Assembly (NCBI RefSeq): GCF_900129905.1
Contig: NZ_FQXG01000005.1
Coordinates: 227,059-291,058 of the forward strand
Source of the DNA: Ferrimonas marina
GTDB lineage: Bacteria; Pseudomonadota; Gammaproteobacteria; Enterobacterales; Shewanellaceae
Length of the DNA: 64,000 nt
Direction: 5' to 3'
Part shown: piece after piece, positions 1-8,939 of the stretch
Layout of the letters: each line of letters opens with the position of its first letter
How positions within the stretch are numbered: the first letter of the stretch is position 1
Translations under genes and position numbers: made by a program
The notes under the pieces: model-generated
Told to the model about the DNA's origin: nothing
The model's input: only the letters and a program-made list of their open reading frames with translations
The model's database searches: none

Positions 1-2294
1 CTGTCTTCCAGCTTGTGTTGCAGGTCGTACACCACATTGGGATCGGTCGGCGTCTCGATCTTTGCGACCTCGAAGTACTCTTGGAACTCGTCTTGAATGT
101 CCTGTGGCTCATTGACGAAATCCAGCACATAGGTGCTGTCCTTGCCCGGATAAGTGCGGTTAAGACGCGATAGGGTTTGGATGCAGTCCACCCCGGTCAG
201 CTTCTTATCCACGTACATTGCACACAGCTTGGGCTGATCGAAGCCGGTCTGGAATTTGTTGGCCACCAGCATGACCTGATACTCATCGGTATCAAACTTC
301 TGCCGCATCTCGCTCGGCTTCAGCCCTGGATTCATGTTGGACTCGGTAAAAGGCACCGGGCCGCTTTCCGGGTCGTTCACCTCACCAGAGAAGGCCACCA
401 TTGCCTGAATGCGCTTGTAGCCCTGCTCCTTCACGTATTTGTCGAACGCCAGCTTGTAGCGCACCGCTTCCATCCGGCTGGACGTCACCACCATCGCCTT
501 AGCCTCACCGGCCAGCAGGTGCATGATGTTCTCACGGAAGTGCTCAATGATGATCTTGGCTTTCTGGCCAATGTTGTGTGGATGAAGTGCCACCCATTTT
601 GACAGCTTAGACTTGGCCTTTTTGCTGTCCACCTCCTCGTCCGCTTCTTGGCCTTTCATCGCCAAGCGGTACGCCAGCTTGTAGTTGGTGTAGTTCTTCA
701 GCACATCCAGGATGAAGCCTTCCTCGATGGCCTGACGCATGGTGTAGCAGTGGAAGGGCTTAGGCTTGTTCTCAGCGCTTTGCGGGATAGTCGGGTCATC
801 CGGGCGGCCAAATAGCTCCAGGGTCTTTGCCTTGGGCGTCGCGGTAAAGGCGAAGTAACTGATCTTGTCCGAACCTCCCCGTGCCGCCAGCGTCGCGTTC
901 ATAACGTCCTCGGCTGACCACTCCTCGTCTTCCTTCAGCTGCTCGGCCATCAACACTTCACGCAGTTGGCGAGCCGTGCTGCCGCTTTGGCTGGAGTGAG
1001 CCTCATCGGCGATCACTGCGAAGGTACGATCCTTCAAGCCGGTGCTTTCCTGAATGGCCTTGAGCACGTGCGGAAAGGTCTGAATGGTGACAATGATGAT
1101 TGGCGTGTTGCTGGCCAGTGCTTCGGTCAGCTTGGCCGACTTGCTGCCCTGCCCCTCATCCCGGTTGATCTTACCCACCACTCCATCGGCGTGCTCGAAC
1201 TGGCCGATAGTGTCCTGCAGCTGACTATCCAGCACGGTACGGTCGGTAATAACGATCACAGAGTTGAAGTACTTATCACCTTGGGTGTTGCGCAGCGATG
1301 CGGCCTGATGGGACAGCCAGGCAATGGAGTTGGATTTACCAGAACCAGCAGAGTGTTGGATCAGATACTTCTGGCCCGTGCCTTCAAAACGCACCGCATC
1401 CAACAGAGAGTTCACCACACTCCACTGGTGATAGCGCGGGAAGATCATGGTCTCCTTGCGCTGTTGATTGCCCACTGCGTCGAATTTCTCTTTGACCTCG
1501 AGGTGCATAAAGCGCTGCAGGATTTTCAGCAGGTTGTCGCGCTGGAACACTTCATCCCACAGGTATTCGGTGGCGTAGCGGTTCTCATCTGCAGGGGTGT
1601 CGTTGCCCGCGCCGCCCGCCTCTGTGCCCCGGTTAAAGGGCAGGAAGAAGGTGTCCTTGCCTGCCAGCTTGGTAGTCATCGCCACCTCGAACTGGTTCAC
1701 CGCAAAGTGCACCAGGGCACCGCGCTTAAACTTCAGCAGCGGCTCATCTTTTCTGTCCGTCTTAGGTTTGCGGTCATAGCGGTACTGCTTCTTAGCGTTC
1801 TCCAGGCTCTGCTTGAAGCAGGACTTCAGCTCCAGCGTAGCGACGGGCAGGCCATTCAAGAACAGGGTGAGATCGATGCGGCCATCGTAGCCATGTGGGC
1901 TGTAGATGAGCTCAGGCACCACCCTAAGGCGGTTCTTGTGATAGCGCAGGCTTAGCTCGGGGTTGAGCTCAGAGTCCGGCTTAAAGCTGGCCACCTTGAT
2001 ACGCACGCCGCGATCTTTGATCTCATTGCGCAGCAGCCACAGCGTGCCCTCACGTTCTAACTGGCGCACAGCGGCATTAAGCAGATGGCGCTCCGGCTCC
2101 TTGCCATAGACGGCGGTATAGCGCTCCCATGTGTCCGGTTGGGTCTCCTGCACATAGGCCAGCAGGTCTTCCGGGTACAGCGCCCGCTCTTTGTCGTAGT
2201 TGGCGGTATTGCCCACCTGCCAGCCCTGAGACTCCAGAGCAGCGATGATGTGGTTTTGGAAGGTCAGCTCCAGGGCTTTGGTATTACTGTTCAT
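1..2294 (-). CDS. hsdR: Type I restriction enzyme R subunit, C-terminus outside window
   Basis: Motor and nuclease subunit of a type I restriction-modification complex, which translocates and cleaves unmodified DNA using ATP. About 764 N-terminal residues lie in the window. The reverse strand gives an N-terminal nuclease-like region (LELKSCFKQ near residue 140), a Walker A motif HSAGSGKSNS near residue 310 and a DEAH box (ADEAHSSQSGS) near residue 430, as expected for the SF2 helicase of HsdR. The start is taken at 2294 (MNSNTKALEL), because GAGAAT upstream gives a reasonable spacing; an in-frame ATG at 2300 is an alternative. It begins 30 bp after the GIY-YIG gene stops and is the last gene of the leftward hsdM-hsdS operon. 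The reading frame is open to the window edge. Confidence 0.95.
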   Translation of the reverse strand, partial: MNSNTKALELTFQNHIIAALESQGWQVGNTANYDKERALYPEDLLAYVQETQPDTWERYTAVYGKEPERHLLNAAVRQLEREGTLWLLRNEIKDRGVRIKVASFKPDSELNPELSLRYHKNRLRVVPELIYSPHGYDGRIDLTLFLNGLPVATLELKSCFKQSLENAKKQYRYDRKPKTDRKDEPLLKFKRGALVHFAVNQFEVAMTTKLAGKDTFFLPFNRGTEAGGAGNDTPADENRYATEYLWDEVFQRDNLLKILQRFMHLEVKEKFDAVGNQQRKETMIFPRYHQWSVVNSLLDAVRFEGTGQKYLIQHSAGSGKSNSIAWLSHQAASLRNTQGDKYFNSVIVITDRTVLDSQLQDTIGQFEHADGVVGKINRDEGQGSKSAKLTEALASNTPIIIVTIQTFPHVLKAIQESTGLKDRTFAVIADEAHSSQSGSTARQLREVLMAEQLKEDEEWSAEDVMNATLAARGGSDKISYFAFTATPKAKTLELFGRPDDPTIPQSAENKPKPFHCYTMRQAIEEGFILDVLKNYTNYKLAYRLAMKGQEADEEVDSKKAKSKLSKWVALHPHNIGQKAKIIIEHFRENIMHLLAGEAKAMVVTSSRMEAVRYKLAFDKYVKEQGYKRIQAMVAFSGEVNDPESGPVPFTESNMNPGLKPSEMRQKFDTDEYQVMLVANKFQTGFDQPKLCAMYVDKKLTGVDCIQTLSRLNRTYPGKDSTYVLDFVNEPQDIQDEFQEYFEVAKIETPTDPNVVYDLQHKLED

Positions 2295-2324
2295 TCCCAT
2301 ATTCTCAAATCACATGATTCAGTG

Positions 2325-3224
2325 TTATTCCGGCGAATCCAATTGTTGCTGCTGCCATTCGCCATAGGTTTGCGCCTTACCTTCAACAACCCACATCTTG
2401 CGACCGTTGCAGTTGTACCCGCACAGCACCGCAGCGGCGGCACTAGGACTGTTGAAGGCATGGTCATCAATGAACTTCGCACTGTCTCCATCCTGCTCGA
2501 TGACACCACTCTCCAACAGTGACAACCACAGTCCATGGTAATTGCTGTGACTGTTTCGCCCCTGCATCTTCGCAACCGCTCCCGCAGACACCACAAACTC
2601 GCCATCCACTTCCTGCGCTACCGCACTGACACCATGTTTAGTTACGGCCAATTCAAAACGTGGAGCAGACTTCTCCGCTAGTGCCGTAACCTTTGCGCCG
2701 GGCTCACGTAAAAAGTCATAACCCAAGGCCGGCAACAGGGTCTTTATCTGCTCAATAAAGAACGCCATATCGGCCAAGTCCGCCTCGGGCAAGGCGTCGT
2801 ACTGGTGCTCAGTGCCATTAACCAGGCTGCATCGTCCTGAGCCTTTAGCCATCGCCATTAACTGACACTCCAGATACTTTATATGGGCCTTGGTCAGGTT
2901 CTGATCCTTGCTGGTCACCAAACACACCTTTTCCCAAAAGTCCTTGCCGCCCTTTCCCTCTGGCCGGTTATGCTGGCGAAGGCGATCAGCCACATTGTCG
3001 GACTCGCCGATGTAGACCTTTGGCCGACTACTATTGTCTGGATCCGGCCCCACCAGAAAGTACACCCCGGTGCGGGCACACTCTGGACGCTTTACCAACT
3101 CCGCCAGGCGACTGCGGGGAGCCGTCAATACGTGACCCGTCCAGTTAACAATCTCGGCAGTAAGAAGTCCGTGGGGGCTGCCATCGACTAAAAATAAACG
3201 GATGCTGCGTCCCTGCACACTCAT
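2325..3224 (-). CDS. GIY-YIG nuclease family protein with DUF4357 domain
   Basis: 299 residues. The GIY-YIG fold is seen at residues ~50-140: TGVYFLVG, then KVYIGESDNVADRLRQH with the conserved Arg, and YLECQL carrying the expected Glu. The C-terminal ~90 residues (VSAGAVAKMQG, LWLSLLESGVI, FNSPSAAAAVLCGYNCNGRKMW) match the DUF4357 pattern that often follows GIY-YIG domains. Family knowledge: GIY-YIG/DUF4357 proteins recur beside type I restriction genes; a DNA-nuclease accessory role is plausible but unproven. The gene sits between the RM-operon membrane protein and hsdR, directly after a broken duplicate of the hsdR start, so it looks like a later insertion in the operon. Confidence 0.85.
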   Translation of the reverse strand: MSVQGRSIRLFLVDGSPHGLLTAEIVNWTGHVLTAPRSRLAELVKRPECARTGVYFLVGPDPDNSSRPKVYIGESDNVADRLRQHNRPEGKGGKDFWEKVCLVTSKDQNLTKAHIKYLECQLMAMAKGSGRCSLVNGTEHQYDALPEADLADMAFFIEQIKTLLPALGYDFLREPGAKVTALAEKSAPRFELAVTKHGVSAVAQEVDGEFVVSAGAVAKMQGRNSHSNYHGLWLSLLESGVIEQDGDSAKFIDDHAFNSPSAAAAVLCGYNCNGRKMWVVEGKAQTYGEWQQQQLDSPE

Positions 3225-3234
3225 AACTCAGTCC

Positions 3235-3417
3235 TTAACTTTTCAGGCGGATGTGCCTTGTATGACATGGTTCCTTACGATCTTGGCGATGCGTTGACGC
3301 TCGGCGGGTAGATCCGGAAACGCTTGGACCCACTGCCCCCTGTAGCGCCAGGGAGATAACGATATGATTTTGGAAGTTCAGCTCTAGGGCTTTAGCGTCC
3401 ATGATCATTGTGCTCAT
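3235..3417 (-). pseudogene. Relic of an hsdR 5' end fused to unrelated sequence
   Basis: A 60-codon open frame whose beginning (KALELNFQNHIV) closely matches the start of the intact hsdR (KALELTFQNHII). At DNA level 29 of 33 bases agree from AAAGCCCT onward. After ~20 codons the match decays and the frame shifts. A different frame then reads WVQAFPDLPAERQRIAKIVR before a stop, which looks like the C-terminus of some other protein. Its start overlaps the end of the membrane-protein gene by 26 bp, the arrangement expected if hsdR once followed that gene directly. I read it as a recombination scar, not a functional gene. Confidence 0.7.
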
Positions 3418-4285
3418 TGCCTTGGTCGTAGTATTGCTTCATAGCACTCAATAGGCTTCTCCCATTTGGGCTTTGCGTTAAATAGATGTAAGCTGACAGC
3501 CAGTTGTTCTGTAACGCAAAGAACAAATCCAAAAAATATTCCTGTTCCCAAGTAAAGTCTGCTGTATTGGCTTTAAAGTTGGTGGTTATTGGCTGAGCCT
3601 CAGCAACGATTTCATTGATGAAATCCGTTTCAAGCGGATCGATGCCTGCAATAAAATAGCGGTCATCAATTGCTACGAGCGTGAACCGCCCGTTTGCAAC
3701 CATGCGCATTGCTATCTCCACGACTTCATTGTGCGCCTCTTCAGGAATTTGCCATAACATTTCTACCCAATCGCGATCTGGCAAATAGTTATCAAATACA
3801 ACCTTCGCATGAGCATGTAGTGGCGGACCTGCTAGTAGTTCCGCATCTGCATTACGGATGAACTGGCGAAGAACCACTCCAAAGGTTTCGGCAGCGGTCT
3901 TAGCTTCACGTTCATAAATTTCGTGCTTGATGCGACGAAACATGGTGTAAGAAACAAGCAGTTCACTATGGAAACTAGGTGGCCTCAGGTTTCTAGCCAA
4001 CATCAAAATACTTTCATCTATGCGTAGCTCTTGATCCCGCTTTTCTTCAATACGGCGGGTCTCTAGCTCCTGATGATATTTACGATATGCGATGATCGCA
4101 GTGATTGCGGTTGCAAGACCACCGAGCCCTTGAAAAATGTCCCATAATCCCCCCGAGACGAAGCCCCAAAGCTTGGCAACTGAGATAATGGCAAAGAACC
4201 CAGCAGTCCAAACCATTAGATGGGAGCCTATCAGCACGCCCATTGCGAACACCCACTTCGGCTTTAGCTCTTCACTAAGCGACAT
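3392..4285 (-). CDS. Two-TM membrane protein embedded in the RM operon, unknown function
   Basis: 297 residues. Two hydrophobic segments (about residues 13-38 and 45-66) are followed by a charged linker (YRKYHQELETRRIEEKRDQEL, probably a short coiled coil) and a ~220-residue soluble domain with no motif I recognise. Its start overlaps the end of hsdS by 11 bp, so translation is probably coupled to the modification genes. Its end overlaps the hsdR relic. The codon composition looks more AT-rich than hsdM or hsdS. Type I operons in defence regions often carry extra membrane or ATPase genes; an effector or regulatory role alongside the RM complex is inference only. Confidence 0.75.
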   Translation of the reverse strand: MSLSEELKPKWVFAMGVLIGSHLMVWTAGFFAIISVAKLWGFVSGGLWDIFQGLGGLATAITAIIAYRKYHQELETRRIEEKRDQELRIDESILMLARNLRPPSFHSELLVSYTMFRRIKHEIYEREAKTAAETFGVVLRQFIRNADAELLAGPPLHAHAKVVFDNYLPDRDWVEMLWQIPEEAHNEVVEIAMRMVANGRFTLVAIDDRYFIAGIDPLETDFINEIVAEAQPITTNFKANTADFTWEQEYFLDLFFALQNNWLSAYIYLTQSPNGRSLLSAMKQYYDQGNEHNDHGR

Positions 4286-5681
4286 GATTTGTCTCGGGGC
4301 GCTCCCAGTCGCGCAGGTCGATTTTACCGGTAACGGCGGCGGAGATAAGGGCAGTACGGCGTTCTTGCATCAAGTCGATGGCGCTTTGGGCTACGGAGAT
4401 TAACCGCTCATATTCTTCGAACTTTACATCTAAGTATGACGCTATCCCCTCGATCTCTTTTTCACTTTTGGGGACTCCGATCTTTATGTTGCCTACTGTG
4501 TCTGTGTTCAAATTGAGCTGCGTCCCCATTTTCCCTAACCCTTTATATGCCTCCCCTGCCGCAAAAAGGTAATAAAGAAACTTAGGCTCAATCGAAAGTT
4601 CCGGGAAGTACACAAAACCATCGTGGATACAGGCTTTTACTCCTGTAATACAAGGCTTTCCAACTGTGCCGGCGATACTGAGAAAAAGCTCTCCAGGTTC
4701 GAGTTTGACACTCAGGCTCGAGCCCAGAGGGGAAAGCTGCTGCTTCGTTGTATTTAGGTACATACCTGATGCCGAGACATCTGCAATCCTTACCCATGCA
4801 TAGGAGCCTTCATCATCGAAGTATTTGGGATCATCAATTGGGCGGGGTGAAGCCCCCCTCATCACTTTCGATAACCGCTTGATTGCCATTACCTCCCAAT
4901 GCTCAGGCACTTGGCCGAGCCACTCGATGCCGGAGTCTTTGAGGGGGGTGTCGGGGTTGAGGCCCTTGGTGACGGCGTGGGATATCACCGCCTGGCGCTT
5001 CTCCTTCAGCAGTTCGATCAGGCGCTGCTGCTTGGCGATCAGGTCGTCAATGCGGGCGGTCTCGTAGTCGAGGAAGGCAGCGATGGTGCGCTGCTCATCG
5101 TATGGCGGCAAATAGAAGCTGTAATTGCCAATGGCTTGTTGAGATATCCCAAGAAAAGTAGCCCCCGTACCGTTGACTTTGATAAAACCTTGAAACAATT
5201 CGGTCAGCAGAAAGTAGAACAAGAATTTAGGGACATAGGATGGCTCTGCCCCATCTATTATCAATGGCCGAAACAGTAACAAGTGGCTATTCAAGCATGA
5301 CGGACCAGGAAGGCTATCAACAAATGCCATCTTCCCCATCGCAGCCCCATCCTTCATTAGCAGAATATCCCCCTCTCGGAGCTGAATATTGCTATCCAGG
5401 TTGTACCGTTCCATTGATACTCTTGGGCAACGTTCCCACTCAACTGCGCAGTTCCTGAAATGCGCGCTACTAACAACGTGGGGGCCTTCGTCTCGGTACT
5501 CGGACGCCTTAAGCCCCTGCCATCCAAGCCTGCCTTTTAATGAAGATTCAAACTTGACGCGTGTAGGCTCCTGCCAATGCTCAGGGACCTCGCTAAGGCC
5601 TTCAACTTTTGATTCCTTGTACCGTGGGTACGGCATATATCTACCTTGACCAGCCTGCACCTTCTCCTTTACTTCAGCCAT
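4275..5681 (-). CDS. hsdS: Type I restriction-modification specificity subunit
   Basis: 468 residues, normal length for HsdS. It sets the bipartite DNA target of the HsdM2S methylase and of the full R2M2S nuclease. The layout is two target-recognition domains (about residues 30-190 and 260-415), each followed by a conserved helical spacer: DEQRTIAAFLDYETARIDDLIAKQ in the middle and the equivalent LDVKFEEYERLISVAQ near the end. The duplicated PEHW motif (SEVPEHWQ, GQVPEHWE) marks the two half-repeats. The start codon overlaps the hsdM stop by one base (TAATG). The recognition sequence cannot be deduced from the protein by eye. Confidence 0.95.
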   Translation of the reverse strand: MAEVKEKVQAGQGRYMPYPRYKESKVEGLSEVPEHWQEPTRVKFESSLKGRLGWQGLKASEYRDEGPHVVSSAHFRNCAVEWERCPRVSMERYNLDSNIQLREGDILLMKDGAAMGKMAFVDSLPGPSCLNSHLLLFRPLIIDGAEPSYVPKFLFYFLLTELFQGFIKVNGTGATFLGISQQAIGNYSFYLPPYDEQRTIAAFLDYETARIDDLIAKQQRLIELLKEKRQAVISHAVTKGLNPDTPLKDSGIEWLGQVPEHWEVMAIKRLSKVMRGASPRPIDDPKYFDDEGSYAWVRIADVSASGMYLNTTKQQLSPLGSSLSVKLEPGELFLSIAGTVGKPCITGVKACIHDGFVYFPELSIEPKFLYYLFAAGEAYKGLGKMGTQLNLNTDTVGNIKIGVPKSEKEIEGIASYLDVKFEEYERLISVAQSAIDLMQERRTALISAAVTGKIDLRDWERPETNHVA

Positions 5682-7702
5682 TAGGAGTGCACCTCTGCCA
5701 GCAGGGTCATGATCTCCCTGGAGACCTCATCCAGATCAGCGTCAATGGCTTCCAGTGAGCGCGGCGGCTGATACTGGTAGAAGTGACGATTAAAGGGGAT
5801 TTCGTAGCCCACGATGCCCACCTGGCCATCCAGTTCATCGGCCTTGCTGGTATCAATCCAGGCATCCGGCACATGGGGTAGCACTTCGCGGGCAAAATAG
5901 TCGTTGATGTCCTCGGACAGCGGCACAATCTCGTTGTCACGCAGATCCGGGTTGGCCTCCGGCTGGCCCTTGCTTGTGCACACCTCTGCCGCGTCGTCCT
6001 GCTCGCCGATATGTTTGCAGATCAACTTGAAGGCCGGGGCAGGCAGCTTGATGCCGTCCATTTGGCTTACCAGCGCCTTCTTGAACTGATCCCGAGAAAG
6101 CAGCTTGTCTTGAGTAAAGCGACCCAAGGCGGTGAGGATGGCGGACTGCAGGGTGCCATCCAGCTTGGCCCACGGCTTATCGGCCTTCATGGCCTCAATA
6201 CGTTCGGCATTGTGAGGCTCAAACGCCAGCTTGAGCGGACGCTCGACAGTGATGCGGCGGTAACCGAAGTCACGGGTGCTAAACAGCTTGGCGATATCGC
6301 TCTGTTCTATCTCGGCTTTGTCATAACGGCTGTAGAGGGCCACCAGTTCCGCCAACACCTCGTCGGTCAGGAACTTACGTTTGGAACCCAAGGATTTGCG
6401 CATCGGGCTGTGCAGATCAGCAGCATTGACCAACAGCACCTTATTCTTACGTTCCACTGGCTTGTGGTTGGACAGCACCCAGATGTAGGTGGCAATGCCG
6501 GTGTTGTAGAACATATCGGTGGGCAGGGCGATGATGGCATCGAGCAGATCCTGCTCCAGGATAAAGCGGCGGATCTCGCTCTCACCACTGCCCGCACCGC
6601 CGGTAAACAGCGGGGAGCCATTGAGGATGATGCCAATACGGGAACCCACAGTGTCGGCGGTCGGCTTCTGCATCTTGCTGATCAGGTGCATCAGGAACAG
6701 CAGGGAGCCATCGGAAACCCGTGGCAGGCCCGGCCCAAAGCGACCATCGAAGCCCCGCTGGTTGTGCTCGTCCTTAACGGTCTTCTCAATCTTCTTCCAG
6801 TCCACGCCGAACGGCGGGTTAGAGAGGCAGTAGTCAAAGCGGTTGGCGCGCAGTTGATCGTTGGACAGGGTGTTGCCCAGCTTGATCTGGCTGATGTCCT
6901 GGCCCTTGATCAGCATGTCCGCCTTACAGATGGCGTAGGACTCAGGGTTCAGTTCCTGGCCGAAGGTGCGCAGCACGGCGTTGTCGTTCAGCTCGTGCAG
7001 GTACTCCATGCCACAGGAGAGGAAGCCACCGGTGCCCGCAGTTGGGTCATAGATGGAGCGGATGATCCCCTGCTTGGTCAGCGCATCGTCGTCGGTGGCG
7101 AACACCAACGAGGTGGTCAGGCGCACAATGTCGCGCGGAGTAAAGTGCTCACCGGCGGTCTCGTTGCTGCTTTCTGCAAAGCGGCGGATCAGATCTTCAA
7201 ACACCAGGCCCATGTGGTAGTTGTCCACCGCCTCCGGCGACAGATCGAAGTGGGCAAACTTCTGCACCACCTTATAGAGCAGATCGGCCTCATCCAACTT
7301 GGTCAGGCTGGTCTCGAAGCTGAAGTGCTCGAAAATCTCGCGCGCCTCCTTGGAGAAACCACGCACGTAAGCGTCGAGGTTGTCCCAAATTTGGGTCTCA
7401 CCCAGTTTGGACAGGTCCAACTTGGAGGTGTTGTAGAACGCCTGCCCACCGGCATTGAGCAGGAGCTTATCAGCGGCCTCGTCCGGCATGTTCTTGGTGG
7501 TTTCGACCATCGCCAGCACCTTGTCCTTGGACGGCGCTAGAACGCATTCCAGGCGGCGCAGTACGGTAAAGGGCAGGATGATGCGACCGTACTGGGACTG
7601 CTTGAAGTCACCGCGCAGCAGATCAGCGACAGACCAGATCAGGCCCGCCAAAGAGGAGGTATTGGCATTCATGGAGGTGGGGGTCTCTAACAACATGGGC
7701 AT
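5681..7702 (-). CDS. hsdM: Type I restriction-modification DNA methyltransferase subunit
   Basis: 673 residues. N6-adenine methyltransferase that protects the host sequence and forms the core of the restriction complex. An N-terminal helical domain ([32 protein letters not shown]) is followed by SAM motif [10 protein letters not shown] and catalytic motif IV NPPFG. First gene of the leftward operon hsdM-hsdS-membrane protein-GIY-YIG-hsdR. The start is uncertain: 7702, 7696 or the ATG at 7672 ([10 protein letters not shown]) are all possible and none has a strong Shine-Dalgarno sequence. The 165-bp gap to the divergent gene at 7868 must hold the operon promoter. Confidence 0.95.
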   Translation of the reverse strand: MPMLLETPTSMNANTSSLAGLIWSVADLLRGDFKQSQYGRIILPFTVLRRLECVLAPSKDKVLAMVETTKNMPDEAADKLLLNAGGQAFYNTSKLDLSKLGETQIWDNLDAYVRGFSKEAREIFEHFSFETSLTKLDEADLLYKVVQKFAHFDLSPEAVDNYHMGLVFEDLIRRFAESSNETAGEHFTPRDIVRLTTSLVFATDDDALTKQGIIRSIYDPTAGTGGFLSCGMEYLHELNDNAVLRTFGQELNPESYAICKADMLIKGQDISQIKLGNTLSNDQLRANRFDYCLSNPPFGVDWKKIEKTVKDEHNQRGFDGRFGPGLPRVSDGSLLFLMHLISKMQKPTADTVGSRIGIILNGSPLFTGGAGSGESEIRRFILEQDLLDAIIALPTDMFYNTGIATYIWVLSNHKPVERKNKVLLVNAADLHSPMRKSLGSKRKFLTDEVLAELVALYSRYDKAEIEQSDIAKLFSTRDFGYRRITVERPLKLAFEPHNAERIEAMKADKPWAKLDGTLQSAILTALGRFTQDKLLSRDQFKKALVSQMDGIKLPAPAFKLICKHIGEQDDAAEVCTSKGQPEANPDLRDNEIVPLSEDINDYFAREVLPHVPDAWIDTSKADELDGQVGIVGYEIPFNRHFYQYQPPRSLEAIDADLDEVSREIMTLLAEVHS

Positions 7703-7867
7703 CCGTGCCGGTTAATTAAGTGCGATCAATATGAGCCCCAGTCTATCCCCGCCCATACCCCCAAACAACCAGACCTTTGCGTCAAGATTCCGAAAGTGGG
7801 AGGGCCCTCCACTGGCGCAGTTTTCTCATGTACATTGGCCCACATCCAATGTTGTAAGGAGACGATC

Positions 7868-8575
7868 ATGGATCCGATGCAGGTTTACGCCTGGCAAGAG
7901 GAGTACACGCTTCACGAGGCAGCTTGCTTGCTGCTGGACCAAGAGCCTTTTGACCCCAGCAGTTACGCCGATGACCCTCGTAAGAGCCGGAGCTACAAAG
8001 CCCTGCTTCGCACACTTCGGGCTGCAGTATGCGATGGCCACTTGTCCGCCATGGCGACCAGATTCACCGAGTACGCGAGCAAGTATCCTGCGTACGTGGA
8101 TGAGCATGACCAAACGCAGCGGCTCCGATTGCCATTGGAGGGCGCAGGACGTGCAGAAGATGACTACGCTGGCTTTATCGATGCCTCCGGAACGGTCGTA
8201 CGCCAACAAGCACTGGCCGCGTGGGTAGAGCAAAGGGGGATCAATGGGAAATTTGCTGATTTGATCCGTGTAAATCTTGTTCCATCGGCCCATACCGATG
8301 CAGCCGCCTCCTTGGGTGAGGCCCCTTATGCCGATCCGAATTCGGAGTTCTTCGCCCCGAAGCTGAATGCAGCTGTGGCAGCACACGTTTATATCGCAAG
8401 AAATCCGACAGTCCAAAAAGGGCGTTCTCATAAACAGGCCATTAAGGCTTTTTTGGTAGAGAACGGAGAACGTCTTGGGATTGCCAACGAGGGCGGAGAG
8501 GTACCCAAAGCTACTTTGGAAGCGATTGCCATGGTGGCGAACGCGCAACCTCAAGGCGGTACTCCAAAATACTAG
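7868..8575 (+). CDS. Island protein of unknown function
   Basis: 235 residues; I do not recognise a domain. The start at 7868 is chosen because AAGGAG ends 6 bases upstream. The protein begins MDPMQVYAWQEEYTLHEAACLLLDQ, a tryptophan-bearing helical segment. It ends in a region (QKGRSHKQAIKAFLVENGERLG) that resembles the helical C-terminal part of regulators carried on islands. No signal peptide or membrane segment is visible. It is divergent from hsdM and is followed by a terminator, so it is a separate unit from alpA and the primase. A regulatory or DNA-binding role in the element is only a guess. Confidence 0.75.
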   Translation: MDPMQVYAWQEEYTLHEAACLLLDQEPFDPSSYADDPRKSRSYKALLRTLRAAVCDGHLSAMATRFTEYASKYPAYVDEHDQTQRLRLPLEGAGRAEDDYAGFIDASGTVVRQQALAAWVEQRGINGKFADLIRVNLVPSAHTDAAASLGEAPYADPNSEFFAPKLNAAVAAHVYIARNPTVQKGRSHKQAIKAFLVENGERLGIANEGGEVPKATLEAIAMVANAQPQGGTPKY

Positions 8576-8595
8576 CAACAGCCCTCCCCTAGCCG

Positions 8596-8618
8596 AAGCC
8601 CCATCCGATGGGGCTTTT
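8596..8618 (+). terminator. Intrinsic terminator after the unknown island gene
   Basis: The stem AAGCCCCAT / ATGGGGCTT with a 3-base loop is followed by TTTT. It separates the 7868 gene from the alpA-primase unit. Confidence 0.8.
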
Positions 8619-8744
8619 CAGCACTTTTGTTAGACTTTTAAACCTCCCCTCCCCCCAGGTTCTACCTCCCCCCACCTCCTGTTTGGTGCCGTTCTCTTTG
8701 GGCAACCTGAGCCCGAGTCCAACACCTACTGAGGAAGTACGAAC

Positions 8745-8930
8745 ATGGCTATCAACGTAATCCGTCTGCCTAAGGTCATCACCAAAACCGGGCTGTCCCG
8801 CGCCACCATTTACGCCCTTGTCAAAGCGGGTCAATTCCCCAAGCAGATCAAGCTCGGTTCCCGCAGTGTCGGCTGGGTTGAGTCGGAGATCGACAGCTGG
8901 CTGGAACAACAACTAGACCAACGCGGTTAA
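8745..8930 (+). CDS. alpA: AlpA-family excisionase/transcriptional regulator
   Basis: 61 residues with a small winged-helix/MerR-like DNA-binding fold: TKTGLSRATIYALVKAGQFPKQIKLGSRSVGW followed by the acidic/tryptophan helix ESEIDSWLEQQL. This is the classical AlpA pattern. In P4-like elements and gram-negative phage satellites AlpA proteins activate or regulate integrase expression and excision. GAGGAAG lies upstream of the ATG. The primase/helicase gene follows 9 bp later behind a strong AAGGAGG, so the two are co-transcribed. Confidence 0.9.
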   Translation: MAINVIRLPKVITKTGLSRATIYALVKAGQFPKQIKLGSRSVGWVESEIDSWLEQQLDQRG

Positions 8931-8939
8931 GGAGGGCTT

